64,000 bases of DNA from Arcobacter venerupis (GCF_013201665.1 NZ_CP053840.1:124001-188000), one strand, 5' to 3'. Counted from the first letter of the stretch, positions 26,868 to 36,306 are shown. Notes: generated by a model not told the origin, from the sequence alone. Translations and numbers: made by a program.

Positions 26868-27884
26868 ATGAGTATGTTTGCTGATCCATATGAGCAGTTT
26901 TTATTAGATTATTTAGTTACAAAATTAGATAATGGTTCAAATACTAGAAGAGCCTTATTACTCTATAGTGAACAAATTACTAGAGAGACTAATTTCAAAA
27001 AAAGATTAATGGCTGCAATAAAAGATATGGAAATTGGAAAACATAAACTCGAAGCAATTTTACATAAACATAAATTTCTCAATAGCTTCCAATTTAGTTT
27101 GGTTGTAAATAGTACAAGTACAATTGATGGACTAAGATTAGTATTGTCTTTCAAAAAAGCAAATTCAAATTTATTATTAAAAATGATAAATCCAATTTTT
27201 GTTCCATTATCAATAGTTATTGGAACATTTTATGCTTTGATTTTGTATCTGGATATGTTACAAAAAGATTTAATTCAATTAAAAAAAATGAATCCAGATG
27301 TTGAACAATTTTTAGGAATACCAAAATATTTTACTTATGAAATTGCATATACTGGCCTTGGAATATCAATTTTTGTAACAGCTTTTATCTTTTTTGGATA
27401 TGTTTATTGTGAAAAATATAAACCAGCTTGGTTATATAAAGTTTTTAAAACTCAAGCTTTTTCAGATGGAAGATTTATGTTTAGAATTTTAAATGGAATG
27501 TTGAGTGCTGGTATTTCTTTTCATAAAACTTCATTAATTTTATCAAAGGACTATTTTAAAGAGGGATTAAGACCATTTTTCTATGAATTAGCTGATATTA
27601 TAAATAGAAATAAGAAGTTATTTATTGTTTTTGAAAAATATAATTTCCCAGCAATCATAACAGCTGATATAAAATTATCAGAATTAAGTAAAACAAGTTT
27701 TTCAGAAGTAACAAAATCTCTATATCAAACTTGTGACACTATGTATGAAAAGAATATTAATTATATGGTGTTACAATGGAAATTTATGTTTTGGATGGTT
27801 GCTATGCTAGTTACCGTTATAATTGGATCTGATATTATTAACTTAGTTATTAGTACATTTACTTTTAAAACATTATATAAGTAA
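26868..27884 (+). CDS. GspF/PilC-like inner-membrane platform protein
   Basis: A 338-residue polytopic protein with two cytoplasmic helical GspF-type domains and TM segments near residues 104-126 ('INPIFVPLSIVIGTFYALILYL'), 157-182 and 300-325. The second domain starts 'MFRILNGMLSAGISFHKTSLIL', the usual GspF helix pattern. It is somewhat shorter than PilC (about 400) but similar to type IVb platform proteins such as PilR/BfpE. It is encoded directly between the secretin and the ATPase, so assignment as the assembly platform is well supported. Confidence 0.85.
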   Translation: MSMFADPYEQFLLDYLVTKLDNGSNTRRALLLYSEQITRETNFKKRLMAAIKDMEIGKHKLEAILHKHKFLNSFQFSLVVNSTSTIDGLRLVLSFKKANSNLLLKMINPIFVPLSIVIGTFYALILYLDMLQKDLIQLKKMNPDVEQFLGIPKYFTYEIAYTGLGISIFVTAFIFFGYVYCEKYKPAWLYKVFKTQAFSDGRFMFRILNGMLSAGISFHKTSLILSKDYFKEGLRPFFYELADIINRNKKLFIVFEKYNFPAIITADIKLSELSKTSFSEVTKSLYQTCDTMYEKNINYMVLQWKFMFWMVAMLVTVIIGSDIINLVISTFTFKTLYK

Positions 27885-27895
27885 GAAGATAAAAT

Positions 27896-29587
27896 ATGAT
27901 TAAAAAAATTCTTGCTACATTTAAAAATGTTCCTAAATTCTCTTTTTTGAAACAACAGAATCAACAAAAGAATAAAAAACAAGTAATATCAAAAAACATA
28001 GATTACAAAGCTATTTTTGAAAAGCAAAAAAATAAGGTTTTAGAATTTTTAGGAAAAAGTGAAGATATTGATACACAATTAGGCATATTAATTGAAGATG
28101 TTATTAAAGAAAAGTTCCAGCTAAAAGGTGGATACGGCGATTTGATGGCTAATGAAGAGAAATATGAACAATTTGTAAAAACTTTAGGTTATGAATATTA
28201 TGGAAGTTATAATGAATTATCAAAACATTATCAAGACACATCATTTCAATTAGATGAGAAAAAATTAGAACTATGTACAACAATGTATATAATCACTTTA
28301 GAAGATAAAAAGATTAAAAATAAAGTTCTTGGAATAAGAGATGTTGTAAATCTTGATTTTGATGTTTTAAGTAAATTTTATTTCACAAAAATTGTAGTAT
28401 TAGGCGAGGGTGTTTTATCTTCAGTATTTGGTGAAGATAGGGAAATTATTTTTAATTCAAATAGTGACACAGAAAATGATGAAGAGATAAATAAATATTT
28501 TGACAAAATGATGGGACAAGCTATTTTACTTGGAGCATCAGATATACATATTCAAAAAACAAGTAGATATGCCTCTTTATGGTTTAGAATTGATGGTATC
28601 AAAGTTGATATGGGAACAATGCCAATTACAATAGCAAAAACAGTAAAAAGAAGATTGGTAACCATGGCTGACCAAGAGGATTCAGATTATGAATCAATCA
28701 ATGGGGTTATAAATTATGAATATGGTAAAAAAAATATAAAATTTAGGCTGGGGCTTATTAACTCAAAATTAAACTTCTCTTTAGTTATGAGGATGATTGG
28801 TGGACGTGGAGTTGTTTCTCACAACTTAAGAGGATTAAATTACCCACAAGAAACAGTAGATATTTTATCAAACTTAACAAAATATGCGAATGGAATGATA
28901 TTAATAACTGGGCAAGTTGGATCTGGAAAAACACACTTAATGTATGCACTTTTACAACAATTGGCAAAACAACAACAATATGTTATTACAATTGAAGATC
29001 CAGTTGAATATGTTGATGAATCATTCTTTCAAATTGACTTATCAGAGTTTGCAAGTGCAAGTGAAGAGTTTAAATATGGTTACCCAGAAGCTGTTGTTGA
29101 TATTTTAAGACAAGATTCAAATATTATTCTAATTGGGGAAACAAGAGAACCACAAACTGCATCACAACTTGTAAACGCTTCTAACTTAGGTCAGTTAGTT
29201 TTCTCAACAATGCATACGAACTCAGCTCCTGCAACGGTATCTAGGATGACAAGTTCCCTTGGAATTAATGAAGGAGATATTATTGATAACTTAAGAGGAA
29301 TAGTATCTCAAAGATTAGTTAGAAAATTATGTAAATTTTGTAAAGAAGAAGATGGGGATGGTGGATTTAAAAAAGTTGGTTGTGATGAGTGTAACCACAC
29401 AGGATTTAAAGACAGGGTGCCAATTGCTGAGGTTGTAAGATTTAAAATAGGTCATGGTGGAGATTTTGAAAATCCTGCTGAATATATGACTGTAGAAAAA
29501 GCTTGTATGGCTCAATATCATGAAGGACTTATTACAAAAGATGATGCAATTGCAATCATTAGAGGGGAGGAAGTATGGTACGATTAG
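27896..29587 (+). CDS. GspE/PilB-type secretion/pilus assembly ATPase
   Basis: A 563-residue hexameric ATPase. Walker A is 'GQVGSGKTHLM', the Asp box 'VITIEDPVEYVD', Walker B 'NIILIGETREPQTA' (Glu kept, usual RD replaced by RE), and the His box 'LVFSTMHTNSAPAT'. A tetracysteine zinc motif, 'CKFCKEE ... VGCDECNHTG', lies after the core; this is found in extension ATPases (GspE/PilB) and absent from retraction ATPases (PilT). No second, PilT-like ATPase is encoded here. The gene overlaps the next ATG by 13 bp. Confidence 0.93.
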   Translation: MIKKILATFKNVPKFSFLKQQNQQKNKKQVISKNIDYKAIFEKQKNKVLEFLGKSEDIDTQLGILIEDVIKEKFQLKGGYGDLMANEEKYEQFVKTLGYEYYGSYNELSKHYQDTSFQLDEKKLELCTTMYIITLEDKKIKNKVLGIRDVVNLDFDVLSKFYFTKIVVLGEGVLSSVFGEDREIIFNSNSDTENDEEINKYFDKMMGQAILLGASDIHIQKTSRYASLWFRIDGIKVDMGTMPITIAKTVKRRLVTMADQEDSDYESINGVINYEYGKKNIKFRLGLINSKLNFSLVMRMIGGRGVVSHNLRGLNYPQETVDILSNLTKYANGMILITGQVGSGKTHLMYALLQQLAKQQQYVITIEDPVEYVDESFFQIDLSEFASASEEFKYGYPEAVVDILRQDSNIILIGETREPQTASQLVNASNLGQLVFSTMHTNSAPATVSRMTSSLGINEGDIIDNLRGIVSQRLVRKLCKFCKEEDGDGGFKKVGCDECNHTGFKDRVPIAEVVRFKIGHGGDFENPAEYMTVEKACMAQYHEGLITKDDAIAIIRGEEVWYD

Positions 29588-30330
29588 TAATTACAGATTT
29601 TGCTTCAAAAGATTTAAATGAAATATTTTATTTAAATGATGAGTTTGCATCTGAACAAAATATGTTTACATATAACTCTTTTAAAAAATATAGTGTATTT
29701 CTTTCCAAATATGAAACAAATGAAGAAATATACTCTTTAAATCTTTTATCAAAAAAACATTTGGGAAGAAATCAGTTTTTGATACATATTGCAGAAAATG
29801 AGTATGTGATTTTATTTAATCACAAAACTGTATATTCAGCAAAAATAAATCAAAATTTCATCACAGATGATATGATAAAATCTATATTAATTACAAAACA
29901 TATAGCAATGCTTTCAAGTGGAGGAGCAATTGAAAATATTTATTATGTAATAAATTCAAAATATAAAAGTGCTGTTGAAAATATTTTAAGACAAAATACA
30001 AAAAATGAGAAAAATGAAGTAGTTGCCAAATCATTAGGTGAAATTAATGATTTAGTAAAACCACTTAATGAACTGGATACTTTTAAATCACATAGTATAA
30101 AAATGTTTTATTCAATTTTTATATTAGGTTTTGTTTTTTGGACAGTATTTTTTGGACTAGATTTATTAACTTCAAAACTATTTGAACAACAGTCTTTAGA
30201 TAATTTAAATAATGAGATTCGAATTGAGGGGCAATTAGCAAAAAGACAGGAAATGTTATTAAAAAAGAGTGAAAAAGATTATGTAGATTTAACTCAATGT
30301 ATTAGTAATAAAAATGAGGCTTTAAAATGA
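29575..30330 (+). CDS. GspL/PilM-PilN-like bitopic assembly protein
   Basis: A 251-residue protein with a soluble N-terminal part of about 175 residues containing beta-strand pairs ('NQFLIHIAENEYVILFNHKTVYSA' region), one TM segment ('MFYSIFILGFVFWTVFFGLDLL', about 178-199) and a short periplasmic coiled coil. This N-in topology with a cytoplasmic domain that could touch the ATPase matches GspL or PilM-PilN fusions. Sequence identity to those families is not obvious by eye; position between ATPase and PilO-like gene is the main support. It overlaps both neighbours (13 bp and 4 bp). Confidence 0.6.
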   Translation: MVRLVITDFASKDLNEIFYLNDEFASEQNMFTYNSFKKYSVFLSKYETNEEIYSLNLLSKKHLGRNQFLIHIAENEYVILFNHKTVYSAKINQNFITDDMIKSILITKHIAMLSSGGAIENIYYVINSKYKSAVENILRQNTKNEKNEVVAKSLGEINDLVKPLNELDTFKSHSIKMFYSIFILGFVFWTVFFGLDLLTSKLFEQQSLDNLNNEIRIEGQLAKRQEMLLKKSEKDYVDLTQCISNKNEALK

Positions 30331-30818
30331 TTAGTATAAGTAATAAAACCCTCTCAAGAATTACAAAAATTTGTATATTTGTTTTAATAACTTATTCAGT
30401 GGGATTTTTAATATATAAAACAATACTCTATTTCAAAATTTCTTTTGAGAAGGACAATTTAACTATTGTATTAGAAGAAAAAAAAGCACAAACTGATAAT
30501 TTAAAAAAACAAGTTGAATTATCTAAAAAGAAAATTGAAATAGTAGAAAAAGAGTATATAAATAAAGAAGAACTTGAAACTAAAGTGAAAGATATTTTTT
30601 CAAGAATGTCAGTTTTTGATTATCAGTTAAAATATTTAGATTCAAAAAAAATGTGTGTTGATAGATATTTAATTGTAACACAAGTGACAGCTCAAAGTGA
30701 GAATGGACTACAAGCTGCATTAGGAATTTTGTCATATATTGGGAAAATCAAAAAACACGATCAAAATGAGACTATTTATTTTGTAGATTATATATCAACG
30801 CCAAAGGAGATTAAATAG
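30327..30818 (+). CDS. GspM/PilO-like bitopic protein
   Basis: A 163-residue protein with a short cytoplasmic start, one TM helix (about 14-36, 'CIFVLITYSVGFLIYKTILYF'), a long coiled coil (about 45-95) and a small C-terminal alpha/beta domain ('MCVDRYLIVTQVTAQSENG'). This is the layout of PilO or GspM, which pair with PilN/GspL in the inner-membrane alignment complex; here the partner gene is immediately upstream. Its TAG stop overlaps the GTG start of the next gene. Confidence 0.6.
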   Translation: MISISNKTLSRITKICIFVLITYSVGFLIYKTILYFKISFEKDNLTIVLEEKKAQTDNLKKQVELSKKKIEIVEKEYINKEELETKVKDIFSRMSVFDYQLKYLDSKKMCVDRYLIVTQVTAQSENGLQAALGILSYIGKIKKHDQNETIYFVDYISTPKEIK

Positions 30819-32956
30819 TGTTTTTATTAAAGATAGCAGTTCTATTTTTTCTTTCTTTGAATATTTTTGCAAGTGATAATTATATTGATTCTTTAACTTT
30901 AACAAAAATAAAAAAACTTGTACAAAAAGAAGAAGAAATCGCTTTAGCTTATAAAAAATATATTTTTGAAAAAGGAACGAATAAAGATGATAATACTTTA
31001 ATAACCGTAGAAAAATTGAGAAATTTAAATTATTTACCAAAGGGATTTTCTTTAACCGATCCTTTTGGTAGACAACTTACAATAATTGCTAATAACAAAA
31101 TTAATGCTTTTACAACAACTGATGCAACTTTGAAATTAAATTTATATGACTATTATTATTCAAATTACTATAGAACTAATACTAAAGCACCATTAAGTAT
31201 AAATAAGGGTGATATAGAAATAATACTATCTTCAGATGAAAAGTATAAAGTTGAACATAAAGATATGATTGCACTAAATAAAGCAGATGCTAAAAATAAG
31301 GTTTCAGGGCAAGGTGGATATTATTTAGATGAAAAAGGTGTGCTTCATTGGTATGATAAAGATGGAAAGTATAAATTTTCAATCACAAATGATTTATTAG
31401 TAGATCAAAGCGTAACTGTATTAAATGAAAATGGGACAATTACATCATCATTTTTAGATTTGGTTCAAGATAAAAATTTTATGTATGCAGGAGAAAAAAT
31501 CTTAAGGGAAAATGATGACTCAGTAGATCAGTATTTAAATACAAATAAAAATTTAGTTGATTTAAATCCTACGAAAAGTGTTGGAAAAACAGTTATTCGA
31601 TTTTCTAATTCAGGTGGAGCTTTGATTATAAATGGGAATATTTATACTTGGGGTAATAATTCAAAGAAATCTGTTTCTATAGGAAAAAATACTTATACAA
31701 ATGAATCAGGGAATATAGGTTCAGGTAATCCAATTATAAATACAATGGTTAATACAAAAGCCATGATATATGACGACACAAAAACCATTCCATATACTAA
31801 TAATTTTAATACTAAAAAGTTCTTTTCATCTCCGATTAGGCCAAATTTTATAGATTTATTTACTGAAGATTCTCATGGCACTTGTGGTATATCTTTAAAA
31901 AGTGAGCTTTATTGTGGAGGACAAGATATATTAGAAAATAATTATATCTCTTTTGATAATTATACAAAAGGTAGCCTCCTAAATATGGAATATCTATATA
32001 GAAGTACATTTTTTAATGGTATAACAAATAAGGCAAAAGCAATTATAGCTTTAGATAATACTTATTTAGTTCTTAGCCGAGGAAATACTGATACCGTTGA
32101 TGGCTACAGACTTTATTATTGGGGGAAAGATAATAATCAAGGTTGGGCAGGAACTGGAAATAATACTGAAAGTAATGTATTTATACCAACAGTATATAGT
32201 GAAATTAGATTTAAAGATATTACATATACTTTATCTCCTTCTTATCGAAAGATTTTAGGATTAGATACTGAAGGAAATCTTTTTATTTGGGGATTAACAA
32301 GTGGTACTACATGTACTAATGGTGATATAAATTATTGTAGATCAACCAAAATAGGATCAGATGCAAATTTTACAACTATAGCGAGTGGAAGAGAAAATTT
32401 TTTAGCTACAGATAATAGTGGAAATTTTTACAAAATTTCCACTGCAGGAGTAATTAGTAAAGTTGAAGATATTATAAAAGGATATACTTCATATAACCAG
32501 ACAGATGATGCAAGGATTTTATCTGTAGATTTTTCAAGAAAAGTTGGGGAATTATCTCAGAGTTCAGCTGGCACAGGTATTGTTTGGGTTAATAGTAAAA
32601 ATCAATTAAAAGGAGATTATCAAATATCTTCTGGAAATGATGATTTGTTTGAAAATACTATTTTAAAAATACAATGGAAAGAGATTAAAGTTATAGGAGA
32701 TGATAATGCAATGTGTGGGATTGATGTAAATGATCAAATGTATTGTTGGGGTAATATGGTAAATTCTTCTGGTACTGGATTAATATTACCTCTATTTAAT
32801 GCAAATCTTCATGATGAGAGTAAAGATTATCTTTTGTTTGAGAAAACTAATTCTCTTACTACAATGACATCTGGGGATTGGGTTAATAATTCAAAATATT
32901 ACATAAAATATCCTACATATATTGGTGGATTTAATTATGAATTTATATTTAAATAA
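30818..32956 (+). CDS. Secreted RCC1-like propeller protein (member D)
   Basis: A 712-residue protein from a GTG overlapping the preceding TAG, with AAAGGAG 8 bp upstream. Signal peptide about 1-19 ('MFLLKIAVLFFLSLNIFAS'), the family N-terminal domain ('VQKEEEIALAYKKYIFEKGT', 'NYLPKGFSLTDPFGRQL', 'YYRTNTKAPLSI'), then RCC1/BNR-like blades: 'ALIINGNIYTWGNNS', 'CGISLKSELYCGGQ', 'YRLYYWGKDNNQGWAGTG', 'LDTEGNLFIWGL' and 'CGIDVNDQMYCWGN'. The C-terminus 'KYPTYIGGFNYEFIFK' matches member C. It lacks the inserted beta-sandwich pair. It may be a second, smaller tip or effector protein; function unproven. Confidence 0.75.
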   Translation: MFLLKIAVLFFLSLNIFASDNYIDSLTLTKIKKLVQKEEEIALAYKKYIFEKGTNKDDNTLITVEKLRNLNYLPKGFSLTDPFGRQLTIIANNKINAFTTTDATLKLNLYDYYYSNYYRTNTKAPLSINKGDIEIILSSDEKYKVEHKDMIALNKADAKNKVSGQGGYYLDEKGVLHWYDKDGKYKFSITNDLLVDQSVTVLNENGTITSSFLDLVQDKNFMYAGEKILRENDDSVDQYLNTNKNLVDLNPTKSVGKTVIRFSNSGGALIINGNIYTWGNNSKKSVSIGKNTYTNESGNIGSGNPIINTMVNTKAMIYDDTKTIPYTNNFNTKKFFSSPIRPNFIDLFTEDSHGTCGISLKSELYCGGQDILENNYISFDNYTKGSLLNMEYLYRSTFFNGITNKAKAIIALDNTYLVLSRGNTDTVDGYRLYYWGKDNNQGWAGTGNNTESNVFIPTVYSEIRFKDITYTLSPSYRKILGLDTEGNLFIWGLTSGTTCTNGDINYCRSTKIGSDANFTTIASGRENFLATDNSGNFYKISTAGVISKVEDIIKGYTSYNQTDDARILSVDFSRKVGELSQSSAGTGIVWVNSKNQLKGDYQISSGNDDLFENTILKIQWKEIKVIGDDNAMCGIDVNDQMYCWGNMVNSSGTGLILPLFNANLHDESKDYLLFEKTNSLTTMTSGDWVNNSKYYIKYPTYIGGFNYEFIFK

Positions 32957-32974
32957 AAGTTTAAAAGGGAAAAG

Positions 32975-34015
32975 ATGAAGAGAATAAAATTAGTTACATT
33001 TCTATTTTTTATAGTACTAAATTTACATGCAGAAGAATCAGTTCAAACACAGATGCAAAATGTTGATAAGTTAGATGTTTTAGATAAACAATCAAAAGAG
33101 TTTTTTAATGCAATTACAGGACTTCAAAAAGATTATTTAGAAGAACAAGTAAGTGCCATAAAAAATAAAAAAGATACTACAGGTGTTAATCCAAGTAATC
33201 AGCAAGTCCAAACAATTATAAAAGAAGAACCAAAACTTTCCCAAGAAGATTATGAAAAATATGTATTTACTCATCAAAATGATATGGCAAGACTTACAAC
33301 AGATTTTACAAGAACAAAAAAATTAAAAGATTTAAAAATTAAAAGTATGTATTCTTTTAATGGAAAAGATTATGTAGTCTTAAAACTTGAAGATGAAACG
33401 GCAACTGCTAAAAAAACTTTAAGTAATGAATTAAGTGCTAATATTGAAGGAAGATATATTGTTGGGGATTCAATTTTAGAACATAAAATAGTGAGTATTA
33501 ATACAAGAACAAAAAGTGTAGAGCTATATAAAAAACTTGATGAAGAGTATGGATATACAATTTATTTAAGCAATTATGGTATTTCAGTAAGTGATTTAAA
33601 GAAAATCCCTAAAGTAGAAGAAAAAAAAGATACAGAAAATACTCCTAAAAAAGAGGAAATTAAAGCAATGATTAAAGATGAAACTTCAATCAAAAAAGCT
33701 TTCGCACAAGTTTCTACAAAAGAAGATACACAACTTCCTCTAGCAAAAAGTTCTAATAATGAGCATTCAAGTTGTTTATATACTGTGAAAAAAACCAATT
33801 TAAATGTTAGAAATTCTAATAATACTAATGCGAAAATATTAAGAGTTTTAAAACAAAATGATCAATTTACAATAAAACAAAAACAAGCAGATTGGGTACA
33901 ACTTGACACAATTTATAAAAAGATTTCAGGTGATGTAATGTTAGTTGCAAATGAAAATAATTGGCTTCAAATTATTGATAATAATGTAAATGCTACTGAT
34001 TCAAATTGTATGTAG
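32975..34015 (+). CDS. Secreted SH3b-domain protein of the pilus-like cluster
   Basis: A 346-residue protein with a signal peptide (about 1-19), a helical region, a beta-rich middle part ('DLKIKSMYSFNGKDYVVLKL') that could act like the PilP/GspC class, a charged linker, and a C-terminal bacterial SH3 domain ('CLYTVKKTNLNVRNSNNTNA', 'WVQLDTIY'). SH3b domains often bind peptidoglycan or peptides. The gene is 18 bp after member D. Anchoring the machine to the cell wall or linking it to the secretin is a reasonable guess from domain and context. Confidence 0.65.
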   Translation: MKRIKLVTFLFFIVLNLHAEESVQTQMQNVDKLDVLDKQSKEFFNAITGLQKDYLEEQVSAIKNKKDTTGVNPSNQQVQTIIKEEPKLSQEDYEKYVFTHQNDMARLTTDFTRTKKLKDLKIKSMYSFNGKDYVVLKLEDETATAKKTLSNELSANIEGRYIVGDSILEHKIVSINTRTKSVELYKKLDEEYGYTIYLSNYGISVSDLKKIPKVEEKKDTENTPKKEEIKAMIKDETSIKKAFAQVSTKEDTQLPLAKSSNNEHSSCLYTVKKTNLNVRNSNNTNAKILRVLKQNDQFTIKQKQADWVQLDTIYKKISGDVMLVANENNWLQIIDNNVNATDSNCM

Positions 34016-34024
34016 GATATAAAA

Positions 34025-35095
34025 TTGGATAATAAAACTGAAAATGTATCTGCAATTTTATTTGATATAGAAAAAATATCAAATGAGTTAAAGATTTTAA
34101 TTGTTAAGTATAATAAATTTTTTAATATTGCCGAGATTTTTTCTAGTGAAAATGGTGGGAAAACTAGACTAAATCGACAACTTTTTAATGAAAATCACGA
34201 AGATATACAACCTTCAATTTTAGGAATAAGTTTATGTTTAGATGAATCATTAACTATCGTGAAAGAGCAACTAAAAGAAGTTCTAAAATTATGTGGAGAA
34301 GCAGAAAAATTAGAAGTTTCAAATTTAATTTTTGATGATGAAAATTTTATTAAAATGATAGAGCTAAATTTAAAAAATAGCTTATTATCCAAAGAATTAA
34401 AAAGTAAATATCTCAAAGACATAAATAATATTTTAAATTTAAAAAATAGACTTTTTAATTTAAAATATTATCTTGATATGTTTGATACAGATACTTTTGA
34501 TAAATATATTAATAAGTTAGGTGTTGAAGATTTAATTAATAGTACAATTATTTTCCAAATTATTGACTCTTATGCTTTACAATATGAAGAGTTGAAAAAA
34601 TTTGAGAAAGAAATTATTAATTTAAATCAAAAGAATGAAAAAATTACAAATTTAAATAATCTAAATTATATTTTAGAATTACACAAAAGAAGAACAGACA
34701 ATTTTATTTATGCAGATGTTAGATATAAGATTTTCATAGATTATGAGGTTGAAACAACTTTGCCAAAACCTATATATTTAAATAAAGCGTATTTAGAAAA
34801 TATTTTATCTTGTTTTATAGAACAATCTTGTCTTGATTTGATAAAAAAAGAGTTAAAAAAAGGAAAAATACAAAAACAAATTGAAGTGAATGTATTAGTT
34901 ACAAAAGCAACTATTCAACTAATTGTGAAAAATAATGGATTTGAGATTAAAAATATAAATAGTATGTTTTTATCTGATGTGGATAATAAAACTATTTTAG
35001 AAGCGAAAAATTTAGCATACTTTTTAAATGGGAAATTGGATATTGTTACATTAGAAAATGAAGGAATGCAATACTCTTTAACAATAAAAATATAA
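34025..35095 (+). CDS. Cytoplasmic protein with degenerate histidine-kinase-like ATPase fold
   Basis: A 356-residue protein from TTG 34025 with AGGAT 7 bp upstream. It has no signal or TM segment. The N-terminal two thirds are long helices. The last part ('YLNKAYLENILSCFIEQSCLDLI', 'KQIEVNVLVTKATIQLIVKN', 'AKNLAYFLNGKLDIVTLENEG') follows the strand-helix pattern of an HATPase_c domain, with 'IEQSCLDLIKK' where an N-box should be and no Gly-rich G-boxes. It is probably unable to bind ATP normally. It may be a regulatory or scaffold remnant of a sensor kinase linked to this cluster. Last gene before a terminator. Confidence 0.55.
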   Translation: MDNKTENVSAILFDIEKISNELKILIVKYNKFFNIAEIFSSENGGKTRLNRQLFNENHEDIQPSILGISLCLDESLTIVKEQLKEVLKLCGEAEKLEVSNLIFDDENFIKMIELNLKNSLLSKELKSKYLKDINNILNLKNRLFNLKYYLDMFDTDTFDKYINKLGVEDLINSTIIFQIIDSYALQYEELKKFEKEIINLNQKNEKITNLNNLNYILELHKRRTDNFIYADVRYKIFIDYEVETTLPKPIYLNKAYLENILSCFIEQSCLDLIKKELKKGKIQKQIEVNVLVTKATIQLIVKNNGFEIKNINSMFLSDVDNKTILEAKNLAYFLNGKLDIVTLENEGMQYSLTIKI

Positions 35096-35122
35096 ACTGA
35101 ACAAAACTTTTTGTTCAGTTTT
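35094..35122 (+). terminator. Rho-independent terminator closing the pilus-like cluster
   Basis: AAACTGAACAAAA (35094-35106) pairs with TTTTGTTCAGTTT (35109-35121), with a short T run; it lies between the convergent ends of the cluster and purT. Confidence 0.8.
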
Positions 35123-35128
35123 AATATT

Positions 35129-36298
35129 TTACTTGTCTGTAAAATTTCCAATAATCTCTTTTGCTTTTTGTAAAGCAACATCACTTGAATCTTTATCAAA
35201 AGTTAAGGCAACGGCCATTCTTCTTCCCACATGACTTTGAGGTTTTCCAAATACTCTAATAATTGAATCTTTTGTAAATGATGAATCAAAAATATCAATT
35301 TGAGGATTAAAACTGTCTGCACTTGCTTTATATGCAGCACTAGCTCCTGCTCCATAAGTTATAAAATCAATTGGTAAACCTAAAACAGCTCTTACGTGAA
35401 GTGCAAACTCACTAGCACTTTGAGTAATCATAGTAACCATTCCAGTATCGTGTGGTCGAGGGCTTACTTCTGAGAAATAAACATCATCACCTTTTACAAA
35501 TAGTTCAACTCCAAAAATTCCACGTCCACCTAAACCATCCGTGATTTTTTTAGCGATTTCTTGAGATTTAGCAATTGCAACTTCACTCATATTCATAGGT
35601 TGCCAAGAGAAGATATAATCACCATCTTTTTGGATATGGCCTATTGGTTCACAAAATACTGTCTCTTTACCATTTCTAACAGTTAACATAGTGATTTCAT
35701 AATCAAAAGTGATAAACTCTTCAACAATTAATTCACTAGCATCACCTCTAGCTTCTTTTGCAATTTCCCAAGATTTTTCTAAATCAGAAACGCTCCTTGC
35801 AACACTTTGTCCATGTCCAGATGAGCTCATAACAGGTTTAATAACACAAGGGAAACCAATATTAGAAGCAGCTTTTTGTAAGGCTTCAAATGTTGTAACA
35901 AATTCAAATTTACTTGTTGGAAGTTTTAACTCAATAGCTGCAAATTCTCTAATATTTTTTCTATTCATAGTTTTATTAACAGCATCTGCATTTGGAATTA
36001 TATGAAAGCCTTCTTTTTCAGCTTCAAAAAGTGCTTGAATATTAATAGCTTCAACTTCTGGAAGTATAAAAGTAGGTTTTTCTCTTCTTATTACATCAAG
36101 AATTTCATTTTTGTTTTTCATATTTATTGTATATGCTTTATTTGCCACAAGTTGGGCCGGTGCGTTATTATAACTATCAACTGCAATTGTTTCAATTCCT
36201 AATCTTTGAGCTTCTATTATCACTTCTTTACCAAGTTCTCCACTTCCAAGAAGCATAATTTTTATAGAGTCAGATTTTAACGGTGCGGGAAATTTCAT
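35129..36298 (-). CDS. purT: Formate-dependent phosphoribosylglycinamide formyltransferase (GAR transformylase 2)
   Basis: A 389-residue ATP-grasp enzyme that makes formyl-GAR from formate and ATP in purine synthesis. The N-terminal '[21 protein letters not shown]' and the segments '[15 protein letters not shown]', '[20 protein letters not shown]' and '[12 protein letters not shown]' are typical PurT. Length fits. It uses formate directly, so it is independent of folate transformylase PurN. An 8-bp gap separates it from the upstream Bax-like gene on the same strand. Confidence 0.96.
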   Translation of the reverse strand: MKFPAPLKSDSIKIMLLGSGELGKEVIIEAQRLGIETIAVDSYNNAPAQLVANKAYTINMKNKNEILDVIRREKPTFILPEVEAINIQALFEAEKEGFHIIPNADAVNKTMNRKNIREFAAIELKLPTSKFEFVTTFEALQKAASNIGFPCVIKPVMSSSGHGQSVARSVSDLEKSWEIAKEARGDASELIVEEFITFDYEITMLTVRNGKETVFCEPIGHIQKDGDYIFSWQPMNMSEVAIAKSQEIAKKITDGLGGRGIFGVELFVKGDDVYFSEVSPRPHDTGMVTMITQSASEFALHVRAVLGLPIDFITYGAGASAAYKASADSFNPQIDIFDSSFTKDSIIRVFGKPQSHVGRRMAVALTFDKDSSDVALQKAKEIIGNFTDK

Positions 36299-36306
36299 TT
36301 TTGTCC

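Noticed and set aside
27896-29587. PilT-type retraction ATPase
   Set aside because: The tetracysteine motif and the length with a long N-terminal domain indicate the GspE/PilB extension type.
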